A DNA stretch of 64,000 bases from Phycisphaeraceae bacterium (GTDB lineage Bacteria > Planctomycetota > Phycisphaerae > Phycisphaerales > UBA1924). Below the pieces are notes generated by a model. It saw only the letters and a program-made list of their open reading frames with translations, made no database searches and was not told where the DNA came from. The position numbers and the translations under genes are program-made. Position 1 is the first letter of the stretch. Each line of letters opens with the position of its first letter. The DNA lies in assembly GCA_023898685.1 (NCBI GenBank), contig CP060234.1, positions 1,116,001-1,180,000 of the forward strand, given 5' to 3'. Of the stretch, positions 18,001 to 27,600 are shown in pieces.

Positions 18001-19443
18001 TCACACCGTCGCCGACTCCGGCTCCGACGCCCGCTCGGCGGGCGCGGGTGCCGGCATCGCCCGCTCCATCGCCTGCTGTTCGAGTTGCTTGCGCCTGGCG
18101 ATCTTCATCGAGTAGACCACGATGAACGACGCACACAGCAAGGCAAGCGAGTAGACGAACTTCGCCCCGGACGCCGCCAGCACCACGCCGATCACGGCGA
18201 ACGCAGCGCCCATGCCGTACATGATGAACACGGCGCCCTTGACCCCGAACGAGCGCTTGAGCATGTGGTGGAGGTGGTCCGAGTCGGGGTCGGACATCGA
18301 CTTGCCCTCCATCTTCCGCCGCACGATCGCGAGGACCGTGTCGAGGATCGGGATGGCGTAGACGATGAGCCCCGCGATGACGAAGTCGGTCCGCCCCGTG
18401 TCGCCCAGCGTGAGGATGATCACAATCGTCGAGTAGCCCAGCAGCAGCGAGCCGCAATCGCCCAGGAAGATCGTCGCGGGGTTGAAGTTGTGCGGCAGGA
18501 ATCCCAGGCAGGCCCCGAGCACCGCCATGCACAGGATGATGCGCTGGGCGTCGCGTGGGCCCGGGTGGGTGAACGCCATCAGCAGAGCGATGGCGAGCAG
18601 GCCCACGGTGGCGATGCCCGTCACCCCGCTGAGCAGCCCGTCGAGCCCGTCGATGAGGTTGGAGGCGTTGCACGCCCCGAGCACGAAGACGGCGATGACC
18701 GCGGTGCCCGTCCAGTAGATGATGTCGACGTTGATCGCCGAGCCGATGAGCGGCACGTCGAACCCGAGCGGGATGGAATAGAACAGATCGGGGTTGTGCA
18801 GCAGCTTGCCCAGCGTGGGCATGAGCACGCCCTGGGCCACCTTCACGCCGATGTCGCCATAGGCGAGGGCGGCCGCGGCGAGGAGCTGGCCCCCGATCTT
18901 CACGCGCGGGCTGATGCCCGTCACGTCGTCGATCAGCCCGATGACCATGATGATCGTGAGCCCCAGCAAGATCCACGGCGGCACCATGCGGTAGTCGAGC
19001 ACGCCGAAGGGTGTCTCGGGAAGGCTGTCGTGGAAGCTGATCAGCGACGGGTGATTGATCCCCACGTAGCTCGTGAAGATGCCCGCCATGATGCCCAGAT
19101 AGACCGCGACGCCGCCCAGGTAGGCGATCGGCACCCGGTGCACCTTGCGCGGGTCGGACGGATGGTCGATCACACCGTTGGCCAGCGCGAGCCGTCGCAT
19201 GATCGGCGTCGCGATCAGCGTCACCAGGAACGCGATCACGAGCACGCCGACGTACCCGTTGAAAACCTCGATCCAGCTCTGCGTGCGCGAAGCCGAATCG
19301 AGACCGACCAGGTCGGCCAGCCGCGCCTGGTCGGCGGCCATCTGCTCGATCTGCCGCCCCAGGTCGGCCACCCGGCTCACCACCTCCGGCGCGAGGCCTT
19401 GCGTGGTCACCTGGTCGAGGCTCGCGGGGAAGTCGGGGATCAT
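18001..19443 (-). CDS. WecA/TagO/MraY-type polyprenyl-phosphate glycosyl-1-phosphate transferase
   Basis: A 480-residue membrane enzyme that transfers a sugar-1-phosphate (commonly GlcNAc-1-P) from a UDP-sugar to undecaprenyl phosphate, the first membrane step of polysaccharide assembly. Family motifs: DHPSDPRKVHRVPIAYLGG near residue 92, LIDDVTGISPRVKIGGQL near 170, NASNLIDGLDGL near 265, FLGDCGSLLLGY near 325 and the metal/UDP loop DSDHLHHMLKR near 390, all conserved. Eleven or so helices. An unusual ~50-residue extension with a short coiled-coil-like stretch precedes the first helix. The gene overlaps the epimerase gene by 4 nt and closes the exopolysaccharide operon. UDP-sugar preference is unknown. 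Confidence 0.92.
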   Translation of the reverse strand: MIPDFPASLDQVTTQGLAPEVVSRVADLGRQIEQMAADQARLADLVGLDSASRTQSWIEVFNGYVGVLVIAFLVTLIATPIMRRLALANGVIDHPSDPRKVHRVPIAYLGGVAVYLGIMAGIFTSYVGINHPSLISFHDSLPETPFGVLDYRMVPPWILLGLTIIMVIGLIDDVTGISPRVKIGGQLLAAAALAYGDIGVKVAQGVLMPTLGKLLHNPDLFYSIPLGFDVPLIGSAINVDIIYWTGTAVIAVFVLGACNASNLIDGLDGLLSGVTGIATVGLLAIALLMAFTHPGPRDAQRIILCMAVLGACLGFLPHNFNPATIFLGDCGSLLLGYSTIVIILTLGDTGRTDFVIAGLIVYAIPILDTVLAIVRRKMEGKSMSDPDSDHLHHMLKRSFGVKGAVFIMYGMGAAFAVIGVVLAASGAKFVYSLALLCASFIVVYSMKIARRKQLEQQAMERAMPAPAPAERASEPESATV

Positions 19444-20450
19444 GCGCGGGCCCCCCCGATCGCCTGACGCTCCAGCGCCGCGGCGATATCGACGATCGTG
19501 CGCTCCAGCCCGATCGCGGCCTCGAACCCGATCGCCTCACGGACGCGCGCCAGGTCGGGCCGACGGAATTGGAGATCCTCATAGCCCGCCGGATACGCCT
19601 TGTCGTAGGGCACCAGCACGACCTCAGACGACGAGCCGAGCACCCGACGCACGAGCTCGGCCAGTTCGCGGATCGTCACCGGCACGTCCGACCCGAGGTT
19701 GAACACGCGCCCGTGGCAGGCCGGGTCGGCCAGCAGGGCCGGCAACGCCCGCACGGAATCCCGCACATCGCAGAAGCAACGCGACTGCGTCCCGTCGCCG
19801 AACACGCGGAGCGGCTCGCCCCGCATCGCGGCGCGCACGAACCGGGGCAGGACCATCCCGTATTCGCCTACCTGTCCCGGCCCGACGGTGTTGAACAGCC
19901 GGACGATCACGCACCGGGCCGATCCCGCGCCGTGGTGCCCGAGCGCGAGGTACTCGTCGATCGCCTTGGTGCACGCGTACGACCAGCGCGTGACCGACGT
20001 GGGGCCCAGCGTGACGTCATCGTCCTCGCTGAACACGCGCCGCGTGGCCTTGCCGTAGACCTCCGACGACGACGTGATGAGCACGGGCCCCGAGCCCTCC
20101 GCGGCCACGAAGCGAAGCAGGGCGGCGGTCTGCTCGATGTTGGTCTCGATCGCCCCGATCGGATCACGCATCACCAGGTCGACGCCGACCGAGGCGGCGA
20201 GGTGGTAGACCTCGTCGAACCGCGGGCCGCCCCCGAGCCGGCTCAGCGCGTCCGCGACCGAGCACTCGATGAATTCCGCCTCGGGCGCGACGTTGCCGCG
20301 CCGCCCCGTGGAGAGATCGTCGACGATCGTGACACGGTCACCCCTCGCCGCGAGCGCGCGAACGAGGTGCGAGCCCACGAACCCGGCGCCGCCGGTCACG
20401 AGGACGCGGCGAGCATGCCCGGTTCCGCGCTCGCCCGCCGACGGGTTCAC
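19440..20450 (-). CDS. NAD-dependent epimerase/dehydratase (nucleotide-sugar type)
   Basis: A 336-residue extended-SDR protein. VLVTGGAGFVGSHL is the Rossmann GxxGxxG motif near residues 16-29; SSSEVYG and YACTKAIDEYLA supply the Ser and the YxxxK catalytic pair. The RLFNTVGPGQ segment and the C-terminal GFEAAIGLERTI fit UDP-glucose 4-epimerase or UDP-glucuronate decarboxylase-like enzymes. Placed between the Wzc-like and WecA-like genes with 4-nt overlaps on both sides, it probably supplies an activated sugar for the exopolysaccharide. Exact reaction not determinable from sequence. Confidence 0.9.
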   Translation of the reverse strand: MNPSAGERGTGHARRVLVTGGAGFVGSHLVRALAARGDRVTIVDDLSTGRRGNVAPEAEFIECSVADALSRLGGGPRFDEVYHLAASVGVDLVMRDPIGAIETNIEQTAALLRFVAAEGSGPVLITSSSEVYGKATRRVFSEDDDVTLGPTSVTRWSYACTKAIDEYLALGHHGAGSARCVIVRLFNTVGPGQVGEYGMVLPRFVRAAMRGEPLRVFGDGTQSRCFCDVRDSVRALPALLADPACHGRVFNLGSDVPVTIRELAELVRRVLGSSSEVVLVPYDKAYPAGYEDLQFRRPDLARVREAIGFEAAIGLERTIVDIAAALERQAIGGARA

Positions 20451-22708
20451 GCCGCACCGCGCTCCTTCTCCCCCTCGGCCGGCCCGCCCTTCGCCGAGCC
20501 CTTGGCGGACGCGGCGGGGCCGTTGTGGTAGGCGGCGCTGGTGCGGATGTTCCCCTTGAGGTACCCGCCGGCGGCGGAGCGAACCGCGTTGACGATCACG
20601 CCGAGCAGCTCGGCGGGGGCGTCGTTGAGCTCGTTGTTGATGCGGGCGACCATCCCCCGCTTCTCGGCCATGGCGCGGGTCACCAGGATGCTGGCGTGGC
20701 AGCGCTGCGCCAGAGCCTTCGCGTCGCCCGAGACGACCGCGGGGGCCGTGTCGAGGAAGATCAGGTCGTAGCGGGCGGTCAGCTCGGCCAGCAGCTCGGT
20801 CATGGGCTGCGTGCCCAGGCGCTCGAACACACGGCGTTCGGGCGATCCCGCGGTGATGACCTGCAGGCCCTCGCTGCCGGCGACGGTCTGGATGACGTCG
20901 TCGATGCTCCTGTCACCGGCGAGCACATCGCCCAGGCCCGGGCGCTCGTCGAGCCCCAGCACGCGGTGCAGCCCGGGGCGGCGGAAGTTCGCGTCGACGA
21001 GCAGGACCTTGCGGTCGACGCTCGCGCAGGCGAGGCCCAGGTTGGCGACGACCGACGTGCTCCCCGAGCCCGGCATGCAGGACACCACCGCGCACGTCTT
21101 GTTCCCCGCTTCGTCCATCCGCTTGAGCAGGCCGGTGCGGATCTGCCTGAAGCTCTCGGCGACGACGCTCTTCTGGGCGTCGCGGAAGATCGTCTCGAAG
21201 CGGCTCGATGCCGTCGGGTCCTCGTCGGCCAGCGGGATCGTCCCCAGCAGCTTCGTCCGCGGCATTGTTGCCACGTCGCTGGCGCTCTTGACGCGCTGGT
21301 CAAGGAATTCGGCGGCGAAGATGACGCCGCCGACAAGGCCCGTTACCAGCACCATACCCAGCGGGATCATGAGGTAGATCTTCGGCATCGTCATGTGGTC
21401 GGCGATACGAGGCCGCTCAACGACCGCGATGCGCGACGCCGACGCCAGCGACGAGGTCACGTCGATGTCCTCGAGATCCTTGCGGCGGTCCGCCATCGCC
21501 TCGTTGAGCTGCCTGATTTGGTCCGAGATGTCGTTGATCTCACGGATCGTCCGGGTCAGGTCCTGGAGCGTCGTCGTGAGCTTCTGCTCCTGCCCGGCCA
21601 TGTCGGCGTCCTGCGCCTGGTACTGGCGGAGCTGCGTCTCGTAGGCGTCCTTCTCCGCGTCGAAGATCTTCTTGAGCTCACGCTCGATCGTGACCGAGAT
21701 CTGCTGCTCCGTCGCGTCAACCAGGGCCTGCGTCTGCTTGCACTCGCGGTGGCTCGGCAGGAATCCCGATCGCCGCAACTGCTTGAGGTGCGCCTCGTAC
21801 TGCTCCTTGGTCGCCTTCATGTTCTGGACGATGCCCGAGTTTTCCGCCAGCGCCCTCTGTGAGTCGGAGTAGCGCACGCCGCCCTCGGACTTGATCATCT
21901 CGTTCATCTGGTCGAGCAGCACCTCGATGTTGCGCATCTCGAGTGTGATGTTGTTCCGTTCCTTCGCGATGATGCTCAGCTTCTCGCGGGTCGTCGTCGC
22001 CTGCTCGACGATGCCGGTAACCTCCTGGTCGCGGATCAGCCGCCCGCGACGCTCGGTCAGGCTGTCGATCTCCTGCTTGAAGTCGTTGATCGATCGCTGC
22101 ACCGCGTCGCGCCGCAGGTTGTTGTCGGTGCTCTTGAGCTGCGTCAGGTCCTTGGTGTACGCGTCGCTCAACAGGCTCGCGATCGCCGCCGCGTCCTCGG
22201 GCTTCTTCCACGTCACCTTGAGACGGATGTAGTTCGTCCCGTTGACCGCGTGCGCGCCCGCGAGGTCCTTGAGGTCTTCCATCGCGTTACGCCAGTCGAA
22301 CGTGCCGTCCGACTGCCCATACTGCTTCGACCAGGCGGGGGCCTCGTTCAAGAGACGCGGATCCCGCGCCACGCTCTCAAGGATCGTGTCGCTGAGCATG
22401 CGGTCGGCCTGCGTGGCCATGAACCGCTCCATCTCTTTCTCATCCGCGTCGCTGCTCTTCTGGATCAGCGACGGGTCCTCGGGCGCCAGCGCCTCGTAGG
22501 TCACCGTCGAGTCATAGAACGGATAGGTGAAGGCCCACACGTAATTCGCGATCACCCCGATCACCGCGCCCACGACGACCGCGATCATCAGCACATACTT
22601 CCACTTCTTGAGCAGCTTGATCGGGTCGATCGTCGGGCCGCCGGTCGGCGCGGTGCCCGCACGCATCGGCGCGGGACTGATCGGTTTCGGGGGCGCGGCA
22701 CTGCTCAT
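20447..22708 (-). CDS. Wzc-like polysaccharide co-polymerase / BY-kinase-like protein with degenerate Walker A
   Basis: A 753-residue inner-membrane protein: Wzz-type N-terminus with one helix at about 36-57, a long periplasmic coiled coil (about 190-430), a second helix near 443-465 (IYLMIPLGMVLVTGLVGG), then a cytoplasmic BY-kinase-type domain. Walker A reads MPGSGSTS at 545-552 where the family has PGEGKST, so the nucleotide-binding lysine position is Ser550. The A' motif (VLLVDANFRRPGLHRVLGL) and Walker B (YDLIFLDTAPAVV) remain. The C-terminal tail has only two tyrosines and no Tyr cluster. It likely controls chain length and export with the Wza-like protein, while kinase activity is doubtful. 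Confidence 0.88.
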   Translation of the reverse strand: MSSAAPPKPISPAPMRAGTAPTGGPTIDPIKLLKKWKYVLMIAVVVGAVIGVIANYVWAFTYPFYDSTVTYEALAPEDPSLIQKSSDADEKEMERFMATQADRMLSDTILESVARDPRLLNEAPAWSKQYGQSDGTFDWRNAMEDLKDLAGAHAVNGTNYIRLKVTWKKPEDAAAIASLLSDAYTKDLTQLKSTDNNLRRDAVQRSINDFKQEIDSLTERRGRLIRDQEVTGIVEQATTTREKLSIIAKERNNITLEMRNIEVLLDQMNEMIKSEGGVRYSDSQRALAENSGIVQNMKATKEQYEAHLKQLRRSGFLPSHRECKQTQALVDATEQQISVTIERELKKIFDAEKDAYETQLRQYQAQDADMAGQEQKLTTTLQDLTRTIREINDISDQIRQLNEAMADRRKDLEDIDVTSSLASASRIAVVERPRIADHMTMPKIYLMIPLGMVLVTGLVGGVIFAAEFLDQRVKSASDVATMPRTKLLGTIPLADEDPTASSRFETIFRDAQKSVVAESFRQIRTGLLKRMDEAGNKTCAVVSCMPGSGSTSVVANLGLACASVDRKVLLVDANFRRPGLHRVLGLDERPGLGDVLAGDRSIDDVIQTVAGSEGLQVITAGSPERRVFERLGTQPMTELLAELTARYDLIFLDTAPAVVSGDAKALAQRCHASILVTRAMAEKRGMVARINNELNDAPAELLGVIVNAVRSAAGGYLKGNIRTSAAYHNGPAASAKGSAKGGPAEGEKERGAA

Positions 22709-22869
22709 CGGGCGTCACTCCATCTTGCTGGCACGCGGCCTGGTTGGCTCCTCATGGCCGCGTCATCTCGGTCGTGCAATCAGTCGTTCCAGATGCCCCC
22801 CTGGCCGGGCGGGAGAATCTCCACATGGACCCAACACGCCCGGAAGGTCTCGATTCATCTGGTTTTCGG

Positions 22870-25800
22870 TCAGTCATGGCCTCGCTTTGAGTCGATCTGC
22901 GCCTTCACGTCGTCAAGATCTTCCTGAACCTGATCCCTCATACTGGGGAGCGTGTACACCGCGGTCTCCGCGTCCGTCCACACCCGGATCGCCTCGTCGA
23001 GACGCCCCTGGGCCAGACGCAGCCGCGCCTTGTTCAGCAGCACGACCACACGCTCCCGCTCGGTCTGCAACCGCTCGTCAGCCTTGAAGAGCGCGTCCTC
23101 GGCCTCGTCGAGCTGACCGGTCCGCAGCAGCAGGCCGCCCAGCGTGTCATAGACGTCCGCCCGTCCGTCGGCGAGTTGGGTCGCCTGCCGCGCGAGCGGG
23201 ATGCCCTCCTCGGGCTTGCCCATGTCAACGCCCAGGCAGTAGGCGAGGTTGTTGTGCATCTCCCAGTCGTCGGGGAAGGCCGCGATCCCGGCCCGCCAGG
23301 CCTCGGCGGCCCCCTCGAAGTCCTTCCGGTCGTACCGCCCCGACCCCAGCAGCCGGCTCGCGAGCCTCCGGATCACCTCGCTCTTCGACCCGCTGATCAA
23401 CGCCTTGAGATCGGTCTCAGCGGCGGGGATGTTGTCCTGGTCCTGCGTGCGCAGCAACGCCGCGCCGTAGGTCAGCCAGTCCCGCTGCTCGGTGCCCTCG
23501 GGCATCTTGTCACGCTGAGCGAGCATGAAGCGGGCCCCCTCGCCCTCGTCCGCACCGTCGAACACCATCTTGACGTCGCGGAACCACTGCATGATCAGCC
23601 CGGGATTGGCGAGCGCCTGCTCGTAGGCCCGCGTCAGGAACCCCTGGGCCCGGGCCGGCTTGCCGGCCTTCTGCTCGATCTGCGCCCTCGCCCCCAGCAG
23701 CACCGGGTCCTCGTCGATCTTTGTGCCCAGCCGCTCCAGGTCGGCGATCACACCGGCCGCGACATCGGTCTTGGGCGGCGTCGCGGAGAGCAGCGTGTTG
23801 ATGAACGCCAGCCCCACCCGCTCGTCCTTGGTCAGCCTCCAGGCCCGCTCGAACAGGGCGGCGGCCCGAGCCCACCGCTCCCGCTGCGTAAACACCCGCC
23901 CCGCGATGAGCATCAGCGTCGCGTCCGTGGGCCGCTTCTCGATCACCGCGTTGGCCACGTCGACCGCCTCGCCATCGCGGTTCTGCTCGAGCAGTTCGAT
24001 CAGCGTCGCGACCAGCAGACCGTCCTGGTAGGGGTTGCACTCCAGCGAGGTGCGCAGCTCCTTGATGGCGTCGTCGGTCCGGTCGTTCCGGAAGTGCATC
24101 GTCGCCATCAGCTTGTGCGCCTGGAAGTCGTTCGGCGAGATGCGCAGCGCCTCCTCGAGGTTCCGCTGCGCGTCACGCCACCGCGTCGGATCGGGCATCA
24201 GGATCTGCGCCCGCTTGATGTAGGGCAGCGAACTCGTCGGGTGGACCTGCATCGCCCGGTCGACCAGCTTCTGCGCCGCCTCGACCTGGTCTCGCGCCAT
24301 CGCGATGTCCACCTTCTGCATCAGAACCGTCAGGTCGTCGGCGTACGAGTCGCCCAACGCCGCGATCTGCTTGTCCGCCCCGTCGAAGTCGTTGATCCGG
24401 AGGAGCATCTCGATCAGCAGCTTGCGGTACCGGTCGTCCTTGTCGTCGGCGCCCGCGTCAACCACCTTCTCGAACGCCTCGGCGGCCTGCCGGGGCATGT
24501 TCCGCTGCATCATGATCTCGCCGAGAAGCTTCTCGGGCCGCAGCTTCATCGGATCCTGATACTGCCGGGCCTCCTGCACCGCACGGAGCGCCACGTCGTC
24601 GCGGCCCCGCGACATCATGAATCGCGCCATCGCGATGTACGCGTCGACGCCGACCTCCTTCGGATCGTGCGAGACGATGTAGGTGATGAACGCCCCCCGG
24701 GCCAGCTCGATCCCGTCCTTGAAGCCATCCGCGGTCCGAACCTTGCCCTGGTCGGCGTACCACTTGGCCAGCACCTCGACCCGCCGGAGCGAGTCGGCCG
24801 CGTCGCCCTCCAGCCCGTCGATCAGCTTCTTGGCCTCGTCCCATTGCCGGTTGTCGATGTACAGCTCGGCCAGCTCGAGCTTGTTGTCCGTGTCGAACGG
24901 ACGCTCCCCGAGCAGCTGCTTGCGGCGTTCGATCGCGATCTGTCGACCCTCGGTGCCGCCGACGCCCGCCTCGAGCTTGAGGTAGATGTCCAGGAACGCC
25001 GGGTCCTTCGCCCCGTAGTCGCGGAGGCGGCGGGCCTCGGAGAGCGCCTCGTCGTTCCTCCCGGCGCTCGCCAGCGTCGCGATGTAGCCCCGGATCGTCG
25101 TCGGATCGTCCTCTGTGATCTCGAGCGCCCGCCGGAACGATTCGACCGCGTCGTTGATGCGCCCCAGCTCAACCTGCTCGGAAGCGAGCAGTCGCCAGAG
25201 CGGCGCCTCGGTCGTGATCCGCGCGACCGCCTCACGCAGCAGCTCGACCGCCTGCTGATGCTGGCCGCGAGCCGCGAGCAGGCGGGCCTGGAAGGTGATC
25301 CCCTCCAGCCGGTCCGCGTTGACCCGCTTGGCCTCGTCGGCGATCGTCGACGCCGAGTCGAAATCGCCCGCCACCAGCTTCTGGAGGAACCGCTGCTCCA
25401 GCACGTCGGGATCATTCGGCGCCAGCTCGGTCGCCTCGGCCAACAGCGCGTCGGCCTTGTCGTTCTGGCCGTACCGGCGATAAACCTCGATCTCCTTGAG
25501 CACCTTGCCCAACCGGGGCGAGTCCGAGTCCTCGATGTCGCCGATCAGGATCTCGACCAGGCTCGTGGCCTCAAGGCGATGGGCGAGCTTCGCGACGGCT
25601 TCGTCGTCGGGCAGGCGCTTCGCGGCGTCCCTGATGAACGCGCGAGCATCATCCAGCCGATCGCTCAGAACCAGCACGCGGACGAGCTGGCGGATCAGTT
25701 TCGAGCTGTCCGGGTGCGCCTTCAGGGCTTCGCGGATCACCCGCTCGGCCCCGATCGCGTCGGGCGTCTGCCCGTCCGAACCCGTCGCCAGCCGCTCCGC

Positions 25801-27537
25801 CTCGAACATGGCGGCCTCGATCGGGTCGTCGGGCTGCACCTGGCCCACGAGCTGCCTCAACCGGTCACGCCGGGCGCGGATCGCCTCGCTGCTCGGCCTC
25901 AACTCGAGCGCCTGCCCGACCAGCAGCAGGGCCTCGTTGTAGTTCGAGGCCGTCCCGAGCTGCTCCTCGACAGCCGCCAACGCGAGCAGCACGTCGGGAT
26001 TCTGCGGATCGAGCTCGCGGAGACGCTCGAATCGCTGGCGGGCGAGCCCCGTCTTGTTGAGCATGATCGCCGTCTGCCCCTCACGCCACAGGCCGTCCTT
26101 GTCCTTGTACTCCGTCACCTCGTTGTACTTGGCGAAGTGGTTCAGGGCCTCCTTGTACGCGTCGCTCGCCGCCCGGTCGTCGTTCTTGCGGGCAGCCCGC
26201 TGAGCCTCGGCGATCGCGATCTGCCCGTCGAGCATCTCGACCGTGGGGCTGTCGGTGCCCACCTTCGAGACGAACCGCTCGCGAGCGTCGTGCGCCGCCT
26301 TGAGCAGCGACGCCACCTCCTCGTCGCTCTGCGCCTTCTCGACGCGCATCACCGCAAACTCCGCCAGCTGCCGCGGCGCCTGCGCCTTGTAGATCAGCCG
26401 GAGCCGACCCTCCACCGAGATCGGCAGCGTCGGCTGGTCCTCCACCTGCCGGATCAACGCGACGGCTCCGTCGTAGTCGTCCTTCTGAAGCCGGATCGCC
26501 GCCAGCTTGAGCAACAGGTCGCTGCGGTTGTTCAGGGCCTCGGCCGCCTTCTGGAACAGGCCCTCGGTCCGTGTCGCGTTCGACGCGGGGTCGAGCGCCG
26601 CCTCGAGCACGCCGATTCGATCGATGACCCCCGTGTCCGTCTCCGCGACGTGATCGCCGACCCAGCCCACCAGAGAATCAAGGTCGGCCAGCATCGACTG
26701 CATCTTCACCGCACGCTCGGCCTCGGGGAGCTTCAGCGTCGGCTCGAGCGCGAGCTCCAGGCGGCTGACACGCCCCCACGGATCTTCAGGGTCCGCCTCG
26801 AGCAGCGCGTCGACGGCCGCCCGCTCCTCTTCGTTGAACGCGGCGACCCGCTCGGGCTGCTTCGCCTGCGTCGCGCGGTCCTTTTCGGTTTCCAGCAGGC
26901 TCAGCAGGGCGCGGAGAGACTCTCCGTCACCCGGGTTGGCCGAGAGCGCGGCCCGAAGATCCTCCTTCGCCGCCTTGATCTCATCGGCCGTCAGCGGGCT
27001 CGCCGGGCCGCTCAACGCCGACCAGGCGATGCCCCGGTAGCGGCGCAGCCGGTTGCGCTGCTCCGGAACCGTCGTCTCAGGGAAGTTCGCGAGCATGGCG
27101 TCCAGCTCGTTGACATACATCTCGACCTGCTGCCGCCCCGCCCCGCCCAGCCGGCGGAAGAAGACCGAGCGAAGATCGAGATACTCCGCGGCCTCGTCGG
27201 GGTCGGTCCGCAGCGTCGCCGCGATCTGCTTGGTGATCATTACGTACCGGCTGAACAGGCCCTCGTATTCGGTCTGCGTATCCGGCGCGATGTGCCCCAG
27301 CGCGTCCCGCCACGACCGGAGCCACGGGATGTTCGTCTGCTCGTGGCCGACCGCACGCTCCCACGAATCGGCGGCGTTGGACCAGTCGCCGGCGGCCTCG
27401 AACTCGCGCGCCTTGGCCGCGTGCGTCTCGCCCGTCTTGTTCACGATCTTGTAGAACAGCCCCAGCCCGGCGCCCAGCACCACGACCGCGGAAACGACAA
27501 GCACGACGACGAACTTGGTGTTGACCCGACCCGCCAT
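22870..27537 (-). CDS. Giant TPR-repeat protein of the exosortase/EPS locus (PrsT-like role)
   Basis: A 1555-residue protein with an N-terminal membrane anchor (residues ~8-30, VVVLVVSAVVVLGAGLGLFY) and then almost nothing but helical tetratricopeptide-like repeats to the C-terminus; clear units include ALALLAAVEEQLGTASNYNEAL-type and WEMHNNLAYCLG motifs late in the protein. TPR arrays are protein-interaction scaffolds. PEP-CTERM/exosortase loci often carry a TPR protein (PrsT), usually around 900 residues, so this one is exceptionally long. A ribosome-binding site GAAAGGG lies 9 nt before the ATG. It probably scaffolds assembly of the polysaccharide or sorting machinery in the periplasm. Confidence 0.88.
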   Translation of the reverse strand: MAGRVNTKFVVVLVVSAVVVLGAGLGLFYKIVNKTGETHAAKAREFEAAGDWSNAADSWERAVGHEQTNIPWLRSWRDALGHIAPDTQTEYEGLFSRYVMITKQIAATLRTDPDEAAEYLDLRSVFFRRLGGAGRQQVEMYVNELDAMLANFPETTVPEQRNRLRRYRGIAWSALSGPASPLTADEIKAAKEDLRAALSANPGDGESLRALLSLLETEKDRATQAKQPERVAAFNEEERAAVDALLEADPEDPWGRVSRLELALEPTLKLPEAERAVKMQSMLADLDSLVGWVGDHVAETDTGVIDRIGVLEAALDPASNATRTEGLFQKAAEALNNRSDLLLKLAAIRLQKDDYDGAVALIRQVEDQPTLPISVEGRLRLIYKAQAPRQLAEFAVMRVEKAQSDEEVASLLKAAHDARERFVSKVGTDSPTVEMLDGQIAIAEAQRAARKNDDRAASDAYKEALNHFAKYNEVTEYKDKDGLWREGQTAIMLNKTGLARQRFERLRELDPQNPDVLLALAAVEEQLGTASNYNEALLLVGQALELRPSSEAIRARRDRLRQLVGQVQPDDPIEAAMFEAERLATGSDGQTPDAIGAERVIREALKAHPDSSKLIRQLVRVLVLSDRLDDARAFIRDAAKRLPDDEAVAKLAHRLEATSLVEILIGDIEDSDSPRLGKVLKEIEVYRRYGQNDKADALLAEATELAPNDPDVLEQRFLQKLVAGDFDSASTIADEAKRVNADRLEGITFQARLLAARGQHQQAVELLREAVARITTEAPLWRLLASEQVELGRINDAVESFRRALEITEDDPTTIRGYIATLASAGRNDEALSEARRLRDYGAKDPAFLDIYLKLEAGVGGTEGRQIAIERRKQLLGERPFDTDNKLELAELYIDNRQWDEAKKLIDGLEGDAADSLRRVEVLAKWYADQGKVRTADGFKDGIELARGAFITYIVSHDPKEVGVDAYIAMARFMMSRGRDDVALRAVQEARQYQDPMKLRPEKLLGEIMMQRNMPRQAAEAFEKVVDAGADDKDDRYRKLLIEMLLRINDFDGADKQIAALGDSYADDLTVLMQKVDIAMARDQVEAAQKLVDRAMQVHPTSSLPYIKRAQILMPDPTRWRDAQRNLEEALRISPNDFQAHKLMATMHFRNDRTDDAIKELRTSLECNPYQDGLLVATLIELLEQNRDGEAVDVANAVIEKRPTDATLMLIAGRVFTQRERWARAAALFERAWRLTKDERVGLAFINTLLSATPPKTDVAAGVIADLERLGTKIDEDPVLLGARAQIEQKAGKPARAQGFLTRAYEQALANPGLIMQWFRDVKMVFDGADEGEGARFMLAQRDKMPEGTEQRDWLTYGAALLRTQDQDNIPAAETDLKALISGSKSEVIRRLASRLLGSGRYDRKDFEGAAEAWRAGIAAFPDDWEMHNNLAYCLGVDMGKPEEGIPLARQATQLADGRADVYDTLGGLLLRTGQLDEAEDALFKADERLQTERERVVVLLNKARLRLAQGRLDEAIRVWTDAETAVYTLPSMRDQVQEDLDDVKAQIDSKRGHD

Positions 27538-27600
27538 GACAACAGCCCTTTCAAGCCTCTCGCGACGGGACCATCCCCGCCCAGACGATCCCGGCGGGAA

